DNA from: Algoriphagus locisalis
GTDB taxonomy: Bacteria > Bacteroidota > Bacteroidia > Cytophagales > Cyclobacteriaceae
Assembly (NCBI RefSeq): GCF_900116615.1
Contig: NZ_FPBF01000004.1
Location: 310,001 to 374,000 of the forward strand
Length of the DNA: 64,000 nt
Reading direction: 5' to 3'
The position numbers were made by a program, and so were the translations under genes. Numbering within the stretch: position 1 is the stretch's first letter; the number at the start of each line of letters is the position of its first letter. The notes below the pieces were generated by a model. That model was not told the DNA's origin. It searched no databases and was given only the letters and a program-made list of their open reading frames with translations. Below, in pieces: positions 26,360 to 35,417 of the stretch.

Positions 26360-27325
26360 TTATCCTTTCGTAGCAGCCCGCTTTAAGCGATCATTTATTG
26401 CTTTACCGAGCCCTTCTTCAGGCATTAGTTCTGCTAAAATCACGGCTGCATTTGACTGATCCAAGGCTCTCATTGCTGAAAAAAGATGTGTTGCTGCCTC
26501 TTTCAAATCAGCATTTACACTCAGAGCGATTTGCTTTTCAGCAGGTAAACTTGAAAATGTTTGCGAAAGCGAAAGCACAGCATAATTAACTCCACGACTT
26601 TGGTATGCTGAAATCAAATCATTCAAGTCGCCCAAAATAAAAGGTTTGGTCGGTGCATAATGGCTTTCCAGCAATCCTGGAGCTTGGGGATTGGATGAGC
26701 TATGGCTTTTGACTTTCACTTCTCCAACTAGAGATTCTATTTCCGAGATCTCTAAACCACCCAATCGGTAAACTACGATTTCGTCACCTTCCATGCCTAC
26801 AATCGTGCTCTCCAGTCCTACTTTGCATTTCCCCCCGTCCAGAATGTAAGAAATCTTTTCTCCCAACTGAGCATCCACGTGCTGAGGAGAAGTGGGACTG
26901 ATGTATCCAAAAGGGTTTGCGCTGGGTGCTGCTAAAGGAAAATCAAGTTGACTTAGTAGTTCTAAAGTCAGCCGGTGATCAGGAACACGAACGGCCACCC
27001 TGTCCAAACCAGAAGTCACTATATCAGGAATCTTGTTTTTTCTGGGAAGAAGCAAAGTCAAAGGACCAGGCCAAAAATGCTCGGCTAGCCTTCGAAGTGG
27101 CTTAGGTATCTCGCTCACATAGTTTTCCGCTATTAAAAGCGAAGGAACATGTATAATCAAGGGATCAAAACTAGGACGGTTTTTTGTCTCAAAAATCAAT
27201 GCAACGGCCACAGGATTCAGCGCATTTCCAGCCAAACCATACACAGTTTCAGTTGAAATAGCAACCAATTCACCTGCATCCAGAATTCTTTTCGCCTGCG
27301 ATATGTCCTGCCCTATCACTGCCAT
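26360..27325 (-). CDS. L-threonylcarbamoyladenylate synthase (Sua5/YwlC type)
   Basis: A 321-residue enzyme that makes threonylcarbamoyl-AMP from Thr, bicarbonate and ATP for the t6A37 modification of tRNAs reading ANN codons. The YrdC domain is clear from ISTETVYGLAGNA, FETKNRPSFDPLIIHV, RVAVRVPDH and AAPSANPFGYISPTS. A C-terminal extension (SHYAPTKPFILG and after) corresponds to the Sua5 domain, so this is the long form. It is the last gene of a compact minus-strand run and begins one base after the TPR lipoprotein's stop. Confidence 0.9.
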   Translation of the reverse strand: MAVIGQDISQAKRILDAGELVAISTETVYGLAGNALNPVAVALIFETKNRPSFDPLIIHVPSLLIAENYVSEIPKPLRRLAEHFWPGPLTLLLPRKNKIPDIVTSGLDRVAVRVPDHRLTLELLSQLDFPLAAPSANPFGYISPTSPQHVDAQLGEKISYILDGGKCKVGLESTIVGMEGDEIVVYRLGGLEISEIESLVGEVKVKSHSSSNPQAPGLLESHYAPTKPFILGDLNDLISAYQSRGVNYAVLSLSQTFSSLPAEKQIALSVNADLKEAATHLFSAMRALDQSNAAVILAELMPEEGLGKAINDRLKRAATKG

Positions 27326-27326
27326 T

Positions 27327-28040
27327 TTACTCGCAGAAATCGTCTATCCAAGTTTTTGCTTCTGTGTAACCCAGCTGAAGAGCCATCTTCAGATCTGCGC
27401 AGCCCTCTTCTTTTTCAGACTCGCCTAAGGCAGACATTCTTGTCACACCAAGCAAGTAATAAGCGGCACCATTATTACCATCCAAATTGACTGCGTCAGT
27501 CAAGGCTTTCATGGCATTACCTGGATCATTATTTCCTAAAAGCGCTTTTCCACGATTAAAGTGAACCAGCGCTTGATTTGGTTCTACCTGAAGTGCTTGG
27601 TCAAAATCCAGCAATGCATCTTCGTATTCTTCCATGCCAAGCAATGCCAGGCCACGGTTGTAGTAAATATCGGTTTGAGAAGGGTCGAGCAGGGTCGCCA
27701 TATTGTAGTCAGAAACGGCATTTTTGAAATTCTCCAATTTCAAATTGGCATTCCCTCTATTGAACCAAGCTTTGTAACTAGCCGAGTCAGCTTCTATAGA
27801 CGCAGTGAATACAGGCACCGCTTCTTCATATTTTTCCTCTTGGAATAATGCAGCTCCTTTGGCGTTCAACGCCAATGCATTGTCTGGATTGATCTCCAGC
27901 GCACGATCAAAAAGCGAGATAGCTCCCTGCCAGTTTTGGGCATCCATTTGTAGGATTCCCTCTTGTACCAATTCTTCTTCACTTGGGCTGCAGCCCAACA
28001 ATCCTGCACTAAGCAAGGCAATTATCCAAAGTTTTTTCAC
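27327..28040 (-). CDS. TPR-repeat lipoprotein
   Basis: A 237-residue protein with a lipobox at Cys17 (AGLLGC) and at least five tetratricopeptide repeats; typical units contain ALEINPDNALALNAKGAAL and ALQVEPNQALVHFNRGKAL. TPR solenoids bind other proteins, so a scaffold role at the envelope is likely. No partner can be named. The acidic C-terminus has two Cys residues that could form a disulfide (EEGCADL and DDFCE). It sits one base before the threonylcarbamoyladenylate synthase gene, but a functional link is not evident. Confidence 0.85.
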   Translation of the reverse strand: MKKLWIIALLSAGLLGCSPSEEELVQEGILQMDAQNWQGAISLFDRALEINPDNALALNAKGAALFQEEKYEEAVPVFTASIEADSASYKAWFNRGNANLKLENFKNAVSDYNMATLLDPSQTDIYYNRGLALLGMEEYEDALLDFDQALQVEPNQALVHFNRGKALLGNNDPGNAMKALTDAVNLDGNNGAAYYLLGVTRMSALGESEKEEGCADLKMALQLGYTEAKTWIDDFCE

Positions 28041-28081
28041 AGCTTAAATTTTGCGCAAAGATAAGGATTGCGGCTTTGTTA

Positions 28082-28519
28082 TCAGGATTTGGGCTGAAGT
28101 TTTGCCCTATAGTTTTCCGGAAGCGGCATGGGCTTCATGGTATTCATATCTACCGAGACGAGTATGCATTTACTTTTTGCGAAGGTGAACTGCGCTCCAG
28201 ATTTGGTTTCTCCCACCAAATACTGCTCTAAATCAAAAGAAGAATTCCCTATTCTACTGCATTTCACCAAAGCTTTGATCGTATCATCTATGTGAATCGG
28301 CCTGAAATAATCCATTTCTATTCGGCCAACTACACAGCCTATTTTCATCACATCCCACTGACAAACCTGATCTAGGAATACAGCTCTAGCATGCTCGAAA
28401 TAATTGAAATAGATCCCATTATTGACATGCATATAACCGTCAATATCCGAGAATCTGATCTGAATCGGTAGGAAAAAATCTATCTCTCGCTCCAACTGAG
28501 CGGGGTCAGGAACATTCAT
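28082..28519 (-). CDS. Acyl-CoA thioesterase (4HBT/YbgC-FadM type)
   Basis: A 145-residue hot-dog-fold enzyme. The signature DIDGYMHVNNGIYFNYFEHAR contains the catalytic Asp and the long helix motif of 4-hydroxybenzoyl-CoA-type thioesterases; GRIEMDYFRPIHIDD follows as expected. It hydrolyses an acyl-CoA in the cytosol; chain length cannot be predicted. Its first base coincides with the last base of the Nudix gene's stop codon, so it is coupled to that gene. The enoyl-CoA hydratase gene upstream in the same run is compatible with acyl-CoA metabolism. Confidence 0.85.
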   Translation of the reverse strand: MNVPDPAQLEREIDFFLPIQIRFSDIDGYMHVNNGIYFNYFEHARAVFLDQVCQWDVMKIGCVVGRIEMDYFRPIHIDDTIKALVKCSRIGNSSFDLEQYLVGETKSGAQFTFAKSKCILVSVDMNTMKPMPLPENYRAKLQPKS

Positions 28520-29073
28520 TACAAAAGGATTTCGGATTTACTGGTTTTCTCCAGCATTCTTAAAATGGAAGGATTATATCCAATCACATCCTGAACGGAG
28601 TCAAAAGCAACCCAAGCTAAGGAAATGCTCTCGTCACTTTTAACCAACGGCTCATAAAGATCCGCTTCCAAAATGTATCGCACATCGTAATGAAAATGCT
28701 CCGGTACATGTGGACGCTGAGGAATAATGTGCTTATCCAAGTCAAAAATTGTTTTATCAACAAATTCTAAACTCTTCAATCCACTTTCCTCTTCAGCTTC
28801 TTTCATAGCAACTTCCAGCAAATCCTCATTTCCATCTGCATGTCCACCCAACTGAAGCCATCTGCCAAGTTTTCGGTGAAGGGTAAGCAATGTATGGGTA
28901 CGTTTGCGATTCACTATCCAGGCAGAAGCTGTAAAATGACCTTCCAATCGCTCACGATCATATGCAATCGGATCTTCGGTCAAATCCAAAAAGTCCTGAA
29001 TAAACCCAGCCTCTTCCTCATAAGGTGTCCGATATCTTCCTAGTTGCTCTCTTAAGTTAATTCTGTCCATCAT
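28519..29073 (-). CDS. Nudix hydrolase
   Basis: A 184-residue Nudix protein. The Nudix box is GGHADGNEDLLEVAMKEAEE followed by SGL; it matches GX5EX7REUXEEXGU except that the usual Arg is Lys, a conservative change. The metal-binding Glu residues are retained. These enzymes cleave nucleoside diphosphates linked to other moieties; the substrate is unknown. A tandem ATGATG at 29073 gives two possible starts. Its 5' end overlaps the upstream unknown gene by 17 bases and its stop abuts the thioesterase gene. Confidence 0.85.
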   Translation of the reverse strand: MMDRINLREQLGRYRTPYEEEAGFIQDFLDLTEDPIAYDRERLEGHFTASAWIVNRKRTHTLLTLHRKLGRWLQLGGHADGNEDLLEVAMKEAEEESGLKSLEFVDKTIFDLDKHIIPQRPHVPEHFHYDVRYILEADLYEPLVKSDESISLAWVAFDSVQDVIGYNPSILRMLEKTSKSEILL

Positions 29074-29665
29074 TGGTTACTTCAAATAAGTGATCAAGAA
29101 ATTGATCGAAAGGTTCTGGATCCTGGTATAGCCTATCCGAATAAAACGTCGCTAATACCTTGAGGTAATTGGGCTGGTTGTTTACGGTGATTTTCTCTAT
29201 AGCAATATTGCCAAATAACTGAGAAATCAACTCATTCTCGCCAAGTGCTTTGAGCGGAGGTTTGAAATAATACTTGTCGGTGATTTTCACCTGCTCGTTT
29301 ATTTCTTCCATTTTCCTATCCAAACTCACTTGCCTATATCCCAAAGCTAGAACTCGCTGCGCAAAAGCCAAGAAAAGCAGTGAAAATGTCTGCTCATCCA
29401 AGGGATCATCATAGGTAATCGCAAAACCTCTGGCGTACTTAGAATCCAGAATATGAATTTGTGGACGCTCTTCGATTTGGATAGTTTTGAAATGGTATGA
29501 CTTGGCAATCTTAGCAATCAACTCCTTGCCTTCATTCGAGTTGATCCATTTTCGTGCATCTTCTATCTCCAACTCCTTATGCACAATATTTTCCTTATGT
29601 GTCATCGGAGTTTTTTCCGAAGGCTTAAATACTTTGTTGAATAAATCGTCGAGAAAATTACTCAT
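29057..29665 (-). CDS. Hypothetical protein between recQ and a Nudix gene
   Basis: A 202-residue soluble, charged protein with no signal peptide, membrane helix or recognised motif. The middle (FKTIQIEERPQIHILDSKYARGFAI begins near residue 58) looks alpha/beta. The C-terminal third is helical and acidic. It overlaps the recQ 3' end by 8 bases and the Nudix 5' end by 17 bases, so it is clearly translated with them. I do not recognise the family; context with recQ hints at nucleotide or DNA metabolism but that is weak. Confidence 0.75.
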   Translation of the reverse strand: MSNFLDDLFNKVFKPSEKTPMTHKENIVHKELEIEDARKWINSNEGKELIAKIAKSYHFKTIQIEERPQIHILDSKYARGFAITYDDPLDEQTFSLLFLAFAQRVLALGYRQVSLDRKMEEINEQVKITDKYYFKPPLKALGENELISQLFGNIAIEKITVNNQPNYLKVLATFYSDRLYQDPEPFDQFLDHLFEVTNDGQN

Positions 29666-31580
29666 GAGTTGAAATTGCGTAGTTGCCAGACGTCAGTTGT
29701 GTAATATATCCCTGATCCTGCAAAATGCGCAATACACGAAGGTTTTTTTGCGATGCTGGCAGCCGAATACTTTCAAATATCTGCTTCTCTGTCAACTCGC
29801 CAGTACTGCTTAAAGTTTCGAGAATCTTGTTTTTTAGCTTGTTTTCAGCCTTTTTCGGGTCATTTGCTTTGCGATTTGCGATGCAAACATCACATACTCC
29901 GCATTCTTGATCGGTGCTTTCTCCAAAATATTCCTGAATGAATTGGGTTCGGCAAAGCTCATTTTGCTGACCATATGTCACCATACTTTTGGCCTTTTCC
30001 AAAGTCAAGGCACGTCTAAGTTCTATCCTTTTAAAATTAAGAGGCAGTTTCCCAGCGTCATATCGTGGCGTCAAAAAGGTGATCTGAGGCTTATCCTTTC
30101 GCTGATCATAGACCATCACTTCCAGTTGTTCCAGCTGCTTCAGTGACTTGATGACTTCACTTTCGTAAATATTCAGAGACTTGGCAAGCTTAGCTTCCTG
30201 GATTTTGATGTATTCGGAAAAGACATTGCCTCCATACGTTCGCATGATGATTTTCACCAGAGGATCCAGCTTTGCATAAGCAATCTGAATCTCATAAAGG
30301 CGAGATGGATCAACTGTGAAATGAATCTTGGAAGGAGAATAATAGCTTTCGCTAAGCCCGATGAAACCTTCCTCTTCCAGAAGTTTTAGTGCATAGAAAG
30401 TCTCCAGTACACCCAATTCATAGGTATTGGCAAATTCATTCCATTCAAAATCAAAGCTGCTCAGCATATTACTTCCTACAGCTATTCGGTAATAATTTGC
30501 CAGACACTGGTACACTCGCTTTACAAAATCTATTGGTGGATATACCAATTCAGCTCGCTTTAAAACCGTTTCAAAATCCTGATTATTAGCCAGCAAAACT
30601 CCATAGGCTTTTTCTCCATCTCTTCCTCCACGACCTGCTTCTTGATAGTAGTTCTCCACGTTTTCGGGCAAATCACTGTGAATCACGACACGCACGTCCG
30701 CCTTGTCGATCCCCATCCCAAATGCGTTTGTGCTCACCATCACCCGAACTTCATTTTTCATCCAGGCATCCTGTCGCTGAGCCCTGTCCTGCATGGACAA
30801 TCCTGCATGATAAGCAGAAGCCGAAATCCCAAGCTGCCCGAGAGCCTTGGCTATTTGATGGGTTCCTTGCCGATTTCTAACATACCAGATGGCTGAACCT
30901 TCTATTCGCTTAAGTATTTCCAGTCCCTTCTCAAGTTTGTTTTCTACCAAACGCACAGAGTAACTGAGATTTTTCCTTGCAAAACTCTGGTGAAACTCTC
31001 CAGCCTTTTTCATCTCCAGCTTCTCCATGATATCCGCACAAACCTGCGGAGTAGCTGAAGCTGTTAGCGCCAAAACCGGGACTTTCGGATGATAAGGCCG
31101 CATCAAAGCTATCTCCAAATATGGCGGGCGGAAATCATAGCCCCATTGGGAAATACAATGTGCTTCATCCACTGCAATCAAATTGACATTCATTTGGCGA
31201 AACCGTTCCACAAAAAGCTCGGCTTTCAACCGCTCGGGAGAAACGTACAGGAATTTATAGTCCCCATAGATGCAGTTGTCCAGTGTACGATCGATCTCCC
31301 GGTAACTCATCCCCGAATAAATGGCAGCAGCTTTAATTCCTTTGGATTTAAGCGCGTCCACCTGATCCTTCATCAGCGCAATCAGCGGACTCACCACCAG
31401 GCAAATCCCTTCTTGAGTCAAAGCTGGAATTTGATAGCAAAGCGACTTTCCTCCGCCAGTAGGCAAAAGCGCAAGCGTATCCTTTCCAGCCAGAACTGAC
31501 TCGATAATTTCTTTCTGGACTGGCCGAAAATCAGCGTGTCCAAATACTTGATGAAGGATTTCTGTTGCCCTATTCAGCAT
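29658..31580 (-). CDS. recQ: RecQ-family ATP-dependent DNA helicase
   Basis: A 640-residue superfamily 2 helicase unwinding 3'-5' in recombination and repair. Walker A is TGGGKS (41-46), the DEAH box is at 138-141, and the arginine-finger motif is seen in QEAGRGGRDG. A zinc-binding Cys set lies in CRTQFI ... CGVCDVC near residues 545-570. The C-terminus ends with a winged-helix segment (ELTEKQIFESIRLP) and shows no clear HRDC domain, like the shorter RecQ form of Bacteroidota. It abuts the enoyl-CoA hydratase gene without a gap. Confidence 0.93.
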   Translation of the reverse strand: MLNRATEILHQVFGHADFRPVQKEIIESVLAGKDTLALLPTGGGKSLCYQIPALTQEGICLVVSPLIALMKDQVDALKSKGIKAAAIYSGMSYREIDRTLDNCIYGDYKFLYVSPERLKAELFVERFRQMNVNLIAVDEAHCISQWGYDFRPPYLEIALMRPYHPKVPVLALTASATPQVCADIMEKLEMKKAGEFHQSFARKNLSYSVRLVENKLEKGLEILKRIEGSAIWYVRNRQGTHQIAKALGQLGISASAYHAGLSMQDRAQRQDAWMKNEVRVMVSTNAFGMGIDKADVRVVIHSDLPENVENYYQEAGRGGRDGEKAYGVLLANNQDFETVLKRAELVYPPIDFVKRVYQCLANYYRIAVGSNMLSSFDFEWNEFANTYELGVLETFYALKLLEEEGFIGLSESYYSPSKIHFTVDPSRLYEIQIAYAKLDPLVKIIMRTYGGNVFSEYIKIQEAKLAKSLNIYESEVIKSLKQLEQLEVMVYDQRKDKPQITFLTPRYDAGKLPLNFKRIELRRALTLEKAKSMVTYGQQNELCRTQFIQEYFGESTDQECGVCDVCIANRKANDPKKAENKLKNKILETLSSTGELTEKQIFESIRLPASQKNLRVLRILQDQGYITQLTSGNYAISTHE

Positions 31581-32354
31581 TTACCAGTCTGGCGAAGTTT
31601 TAGTTAAGAACGCAGCAATTCCCTTTTTGCAATCTTTATGGGCTCTGGCTTTGGCGTTCGTTTCTGCCGCCAGATCCAGAGATTTACTTCTGCTTTCTTG
31701 GTTTAGCTCGCGCAAAAGTGTCTTGGTTTTCCCCATGGAAAAAGAAGAATTCTGGGTAATCAGTTTGGTCGCGAATTCCATCACATATTTTTCTAAAAAC
31801 TCCGAGGGTTCTACTCCGGTGATCAACCCCAATTCTGCAGCTTTGCTGGCAGAAATAAACTCCCCGGAAAGCAATAATTCCTGGGTTTTGGCAGCACCAA
31901 TCTGCTCCTGCAAGAAGACGGAAACTAAGGCTGGAACAAAGCCGATCCTCACTTCAGTATATCCGAAAAGTGCATCGGGCACAGCAAACGCAAAATCACA
32001 AACCGTGGCTAAGCCACAACCTCCAGCCAATGCATGGCCTTGAATTTCTGCGATCACGATTTTAGGCAGGCAATAAATCAGATCAAACAATGCCATCAAC
32101 TTACGGCTATCTTCCAGGTTCTCTTCGTAAGAAAAATCCTGTAGCTGCTGCAAATAGGCCAGATCTGCTCCCGCGCAAAAAGCTTTTCCTGTAGATCGAA
32201 GCACAATGATTTTTACTTCCTCATTAGCATTCATCTCCATAAAAGCCTGATGTAATCCTGCAATCAGCTCAGGGCTAAGTGCATTCCGCTTTTCAGGTCT
32301 ATTCAACCTGATGTATCCAATTCTATTGTTGATCTCTGTGAGTACAGCGCTCAT
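31581..32354 (-). CDS. Enoyl-CoA hydratase/isomerase-family protein
   Basis: A 257-residue crotonase-fold enzyme. IRLNRPEKRNALSPE opens the fold; AFCAGADLAYLQQL and HALAGGCGLATVCDFAFAV provide the oxyanion-hole Gly/Ala pairs. Of the two catalytic acidic positions, the first corresponds to Glu in FGYTEVRIGFVPA. It is closest in look to methylglutaconyl-CoA hydratases of leucine breakdown, but hydratase and isomerase roles cannot be separated by eye. It ends one base before recQ starts, and comEC lies 62 bp upstream. Confidence 0.87.
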   Translation of the reverse strand: MSAVLTEINNRIGYIRLNRPEKRNALSPELIAGLHQAFMEMNANEEVKIIVLRSTGKAFCAGADLAYLQQLQDFSYEENLEDSRKLMALFDLIYCLPKIVIAEIQGHALAGGCGLATVCDFAFAVPDALFGYTEVRIGFVPALVSVFLQEQIGAAKTQELLLSGEFISASKAAELGLITGVEPSEFLEKYVMEFATKLITQNSSFSMGKTKTLLRELNQESRSKSLDLAAETNAKARAHKDCKKGIAAFLTKTSPDW

Positions 32355-32416
32355 TTGTCTTGCAATTTGGGTTTGGGATCAAGTTACTTTCAATAGCAGG
32401 CATTGCAAAATCAATC

Positions 32417-34351
32417 TCAGAAAAGTATGCGGTATGCTATGGAATCAATCAACAAAGAATCTGAAATTGGCAACGCTCTCCAATTACCTTCTGACCAAAA
32501 ATTGATGGAATTCGGAGCAGCTGAAAATCTTAGTTTTTCTTCCTTAGGAAATAACTTAAACTCTGCCTCCAAAAATTCTAATCCACCTGTTGAATCCTGA
32601 ATTCCAGACATACTTTTAGAAATCTGAGGCCAATGATTCTTTACCCGGTTTGGATCTACTGAATAGCTTATTTCCCCTTCTTCAATTCCTTGATTCCAGG
32701 AATACACATCTCCAGAAATTGAAAAATCGAACAACTGAGATTTCTTACCCTGATAAATGATCAGCTCTTTAGAAGGAACTTTCAACTCTTGGTAAAGTTG
32801 TGTTCCAGCCCAGACAAAAAGGAGAAACAATCCCATCCAAGTCAATTTCCTTTTGGAGCCATATTCCCAGCTGGCAATGATCAGCAACATTCCCCAAACC
32901 AATATCATCCCCGGGAAATCCATCGTGAGCCTATCCATTTTTCCGCCGGGAATGAGTCTAATAGCCTCAGCAATCCAATTTTGTAACCAGATCAACCAAC
33001 TCAGAACCAAACCCAGCCCATCTCCCAAAAAAGGAATCCATCCAAAAATCATCAAAGGAACTCCAACTTGCATTATCAAAAAAGCTAGCGGAAGAATCAA
33101 CAGATTGCCTAGCAAGAAATAGGTGGGAAAAACATGGAAATAGTACAGAGACAATGGAAAAGTCACTAGCTGGGCAGCTAGACTAACCGACGTGAGTTGC
33201 CAGATATATTCCAAAACTTTATACCTCGGCAACCACAAATTCAGGATCAAAGGCTGAATAATCACAATGCCCAACACCGCCAAATAAGATAACTGAAAGC
33301 CAACTTCATAGATCACGTCCGGATTAATGGTAATCATCAAGATCGCCGAGAATGCCAAAATATTGTAAATCGATGGTCTGCGCTCCCGCATCTGGCCAAA
33401 GGTGAGCAAGGAAAACATCGTAGCCGCCCGAACCACTGAAGGCGATAATCCGGTAAGAAAAGCGTAAAGCCAGATGATTAGAATGACGAAAAGAAGATAA
33501 ATTCTGGCCTTGTCTTTCTTCAACTTCAGTGGCTTCAGTATCAAAATAAACAGCGCGTAAATAATCCCAACATGAAGACCTGAAACTGCCAAAATATGCA
33601 TGACTCCCGCTTGGGTGTATGCCTCACGGATTGTCGGATCAAGTTCCTTTTTCTGTCCAAGAAGCAATGCAAGCGCAATTTGTGAGGAATTCGGATCCGG
33701 GATTTTTGTTTTCAGCATTTCTCCAATTGTATGCCTGAGATGGACCAAAAAATAACCAAAACCACTATTCCCAACTGAATCAATCACCAGAAAATCCTTT
33801 CCCAAAAACTGCCGATAATAAATCCCCTGCCTAGCCAAATATTGCCTGTAATCAAACTCATGTGGATTTTTCGGTCTTTCTATTCCTTCAGGTTTTTTCT
33901 TCACCAAGAGAATTTGTCCTGGGACTAGAGGATTATCACTTCGATGATAGATTAATACTTTTCCTTGGGAATTCTGCCATCCACCATTGATCTGCACAGA
34001 TTTCACTTCCAGCAGATTCTCAAAGGAGTTAGGCTTTTGCTGGTCGTACATAGTGACCTCAGCCAGATATGACTCAGCATTGGAAATGGATGGGCTGAAT
34101 TCAGAATGCACTTGCTTATTCTGAACCAGTAATGCTCCAAAAGCAATCAGTGCCAGGTAAGCCAAAGGACTAGGATTAAAAGCAATTCTACTTTTTAACT
34201 GAATAGAAATGACTATCAAATAGGCTAACCATAGCAAGCCGAGAAGAAGTGACAGAGATTCTAAACCTGGTGACCACCCCGTTTGACCCCAGAAGATCCC
34301 CGCTAAAATAAAGGGCAAATACCTCAAAAATGGAAAATCAGCAAATCTCAT
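32417..34351 (-). CDS. ComEC/Rec2-family competence protein
   Basis: A 644-residue polytopic membrane protein with an N-terminal DUF4131-like segment, an OB-like extracytoplasmic stretch, and the central Competence domain (QAGVMHILAVSGLHVGIIYA), which is the hallmark of ComEC DNA-uptake channels. About ten hydrophobic helices are visible. The final ~130 residues are soluble and lack the HxHxDH motif of a metallo-beta-lactamase domain, so this is a short form without the C-terminal nuclease. It should move single-stranded DNA across the inner membrane. It is the first gene of the tight minus-strand run ending with threonylcarbamoyladenylate synthase. Confidence 0.88.
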   Translation of the reverse strand: MRFADFPFLRYLPFILAGIFWGQTGWSPGLESLSLLLGLLWLAYLIVISIQLKSRIAFNPSPLAYLALIAFGALLVQNKQVHSEFSPSISNAESYLAEVTMYDQQKPNSFENLLEVKSVQINGGWQNSQGKVLIYHRSDNPLVPGQILLVKKKPEGIERPKNPHEFDYRQYLARQGIYYRQFLGKDFLVIDSVGNSGFGYFLVHLRHTIGEMLKTKIPDPNSSQIALALLLGQKKELDPTIREAYTQAGVMHILAVSGLHVGIIYALFILILKPLKLKKDKARIYLLFVILIIWLYAFLTGLSPSVVRAATMFSLLTFGQMRERRPSIYNILAFSAILMITINPDVIYEVGFQLSYLAVLGIVIIQPLILNLWLPRYKVLEYIWQLTSVSLAAQLVTFPLSLYYFHVFPTYFLLGNLLILPLAFLIMQVGVPLMIFGWIPFLGDGLGLVLSWLIWLQNWIAEAIRLIPGGKMDRLTMDFPGMILVWGMLLIIASWEYGSKRKLTWMGLFLLFVWAGTQLYQELKVPSKELIIYQGKKSQLFDFSISGDVYSWNQGIEEGEISYSVDPNRVKNHWPQISKSMSGIQDSTGGLEFLEAEFKLFPKEEKLRFSAAPNSINFWSEGNWRALPISDSLLIDSIAYRILF

Positions 34352-34763
34352 CTTCTAAAAAATTAAAGACTTAATTTACTTCATTTTTTTGAAAAATTGC
34401 AGGAGCAGGTGGTTTAAAAATCAAGTTTCAATACAAGAATCCGGTTACCTGCACGAAGGTGCTTTGAATTAATTCTAGAGGTTCAAATTTGGTAATTCCC
34501 CCTTTCTTAAAGGGGGCTATGGGGGTTTTCAAGCTAGAAACAAACTTAATTCTAGTAAGTGCATTCAGACGAATACACCTAACTTTCAAATTCAGTAGCC
34601 CACAACCTTTGCATACTTTATGTCTTTTCTGCTAAAATCTTTCCACCATAAAGTAACAAAGTGCATAAAGCTTTGGGATGAGAATAAAGTCCGTGAGTGG
34701 AGACATTTACGGCAGCACGAAAAACTCCCCGATCTCTGCGATTAATTTTTTGACATAAAAAAA
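34352..34763. other. Gene-free region with G/C-run hairpin
   Basis: No gene is supportable here. A hairpin cccccttt (34498-34505) / aaaggggg (34509-34516) is followed by a second ggggg at 34521-34525 that could pair alternatively. A weaker imperfect palindrome ccgtgagt...atttacgg lies near 34690-34712. Both look like dispersed intergenic repeat material. Confidence 0.45.
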
Positions 34764-34781
34764 GAGCCCAAAAAGGGCTCT
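34757..34781 (-). terminator. Terminator of the barrel gene at 34810
   Basis: Stem gagccc (34764-34769), loop aaaaa, stem gggctc (34775-34780). On the minus strand it is followed by seven T and lies 29 bp after the stop codon. Confidence 0.75.
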
Positions 34782-34809
34782 CAATAGTACTTTCGTTGTA
34801 ATTGGATTA

Positions 34810-35382
34810 TTAAAATCTGTATCCTAAGTTAAAACCAGCGTTGAACTCTATTCCGCTAAAACGATCTGTCACATCATCGCTGAAGTTTCTTCCAATACTT
34901 GCAAACGGACCAAAAGCAAAATTTTGTGACAATTCCCACTTATATCCAGCACCTGCACCTAAGATAAACGCTGTCATATCTGTGGTTTTCACGCCAGTTC
35001 CTTCAGGCTCTTCGAAGTCTCCAAAACGCAATTTGGCTAGCGGGAATAAGAAAAACCTTCCTTTGCCATCGTCCCCAAAATAAAAATTCATGGATGCCTG
35101 AACCGAATTGGTTTTATATTTTTTCCCGTTTTTCTCATTGTTAAAACCAAAACGATCATTGATAAAAGCCTTAAATTCTATGGATGAATCATCTGTCAAG
35201 TAACGCTCATAGCCTGCTTCCAAGGAACCAAACCAAATTAGAGTAAGAAAGTTAACGTGTATTTCATTTGAAAAACCGCCATTACTTGGGGTCGAACCGC
35301 TGCTGCTTGAGATCACGTCCTGTGAATATCCCGACACTACCAATGTCAGAATAAAGGCTAGGGTAAAAATTGATTTTTTCAT
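34810..35382 (-). CDS. Outer-membrane beta-barrel protein
   Basis: A 190-residue exported protein with a Sec signal (SIFTLAFILTLVVSGYSQ) followed by a Ser/Gly-rich linker. Amphipathic strands rich in Tyr, Phe and Gly follow, ending in FNAGFNLGYRF, a terminal aromatic consistent with BAM-dependent barrel insertion. It resembles DUF3575/PF13568-type small barrels. Function unknown. The gene has its own terminator; its 5' leader (ccaactaattatagaact before ATG) resembles those of the two other barrel genes in the window. Confidence 0.78.
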   Translation of the reverse strand: MKKSIFTLAFILTLVVSGYSQDVISSSSGSTPSNGGFSNEIHVNFLTLIWFGSLEAGYERYLTDDSSIEFKAFINDRFGFNNEKNGKKYKTNSVQASMNFYFGDDGKGRFFLFPLAKLRFGDFEEPEGTGVKTTDMTAFILGAGAGYKWELSQNFAFGPFASIGRNFSDDVTDRFSGIEFNAGFNLGYRF

Positions 35383-35417
35383 AGTTCTATAATTAGTTGG
35401 CTTATCTGTGGCAATAC

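Noticed and set aside
31089..31499. 136-codon frame antisense to recQ
   Set aside because: Falls opposite conserved helicase motifs; a composition artefact.
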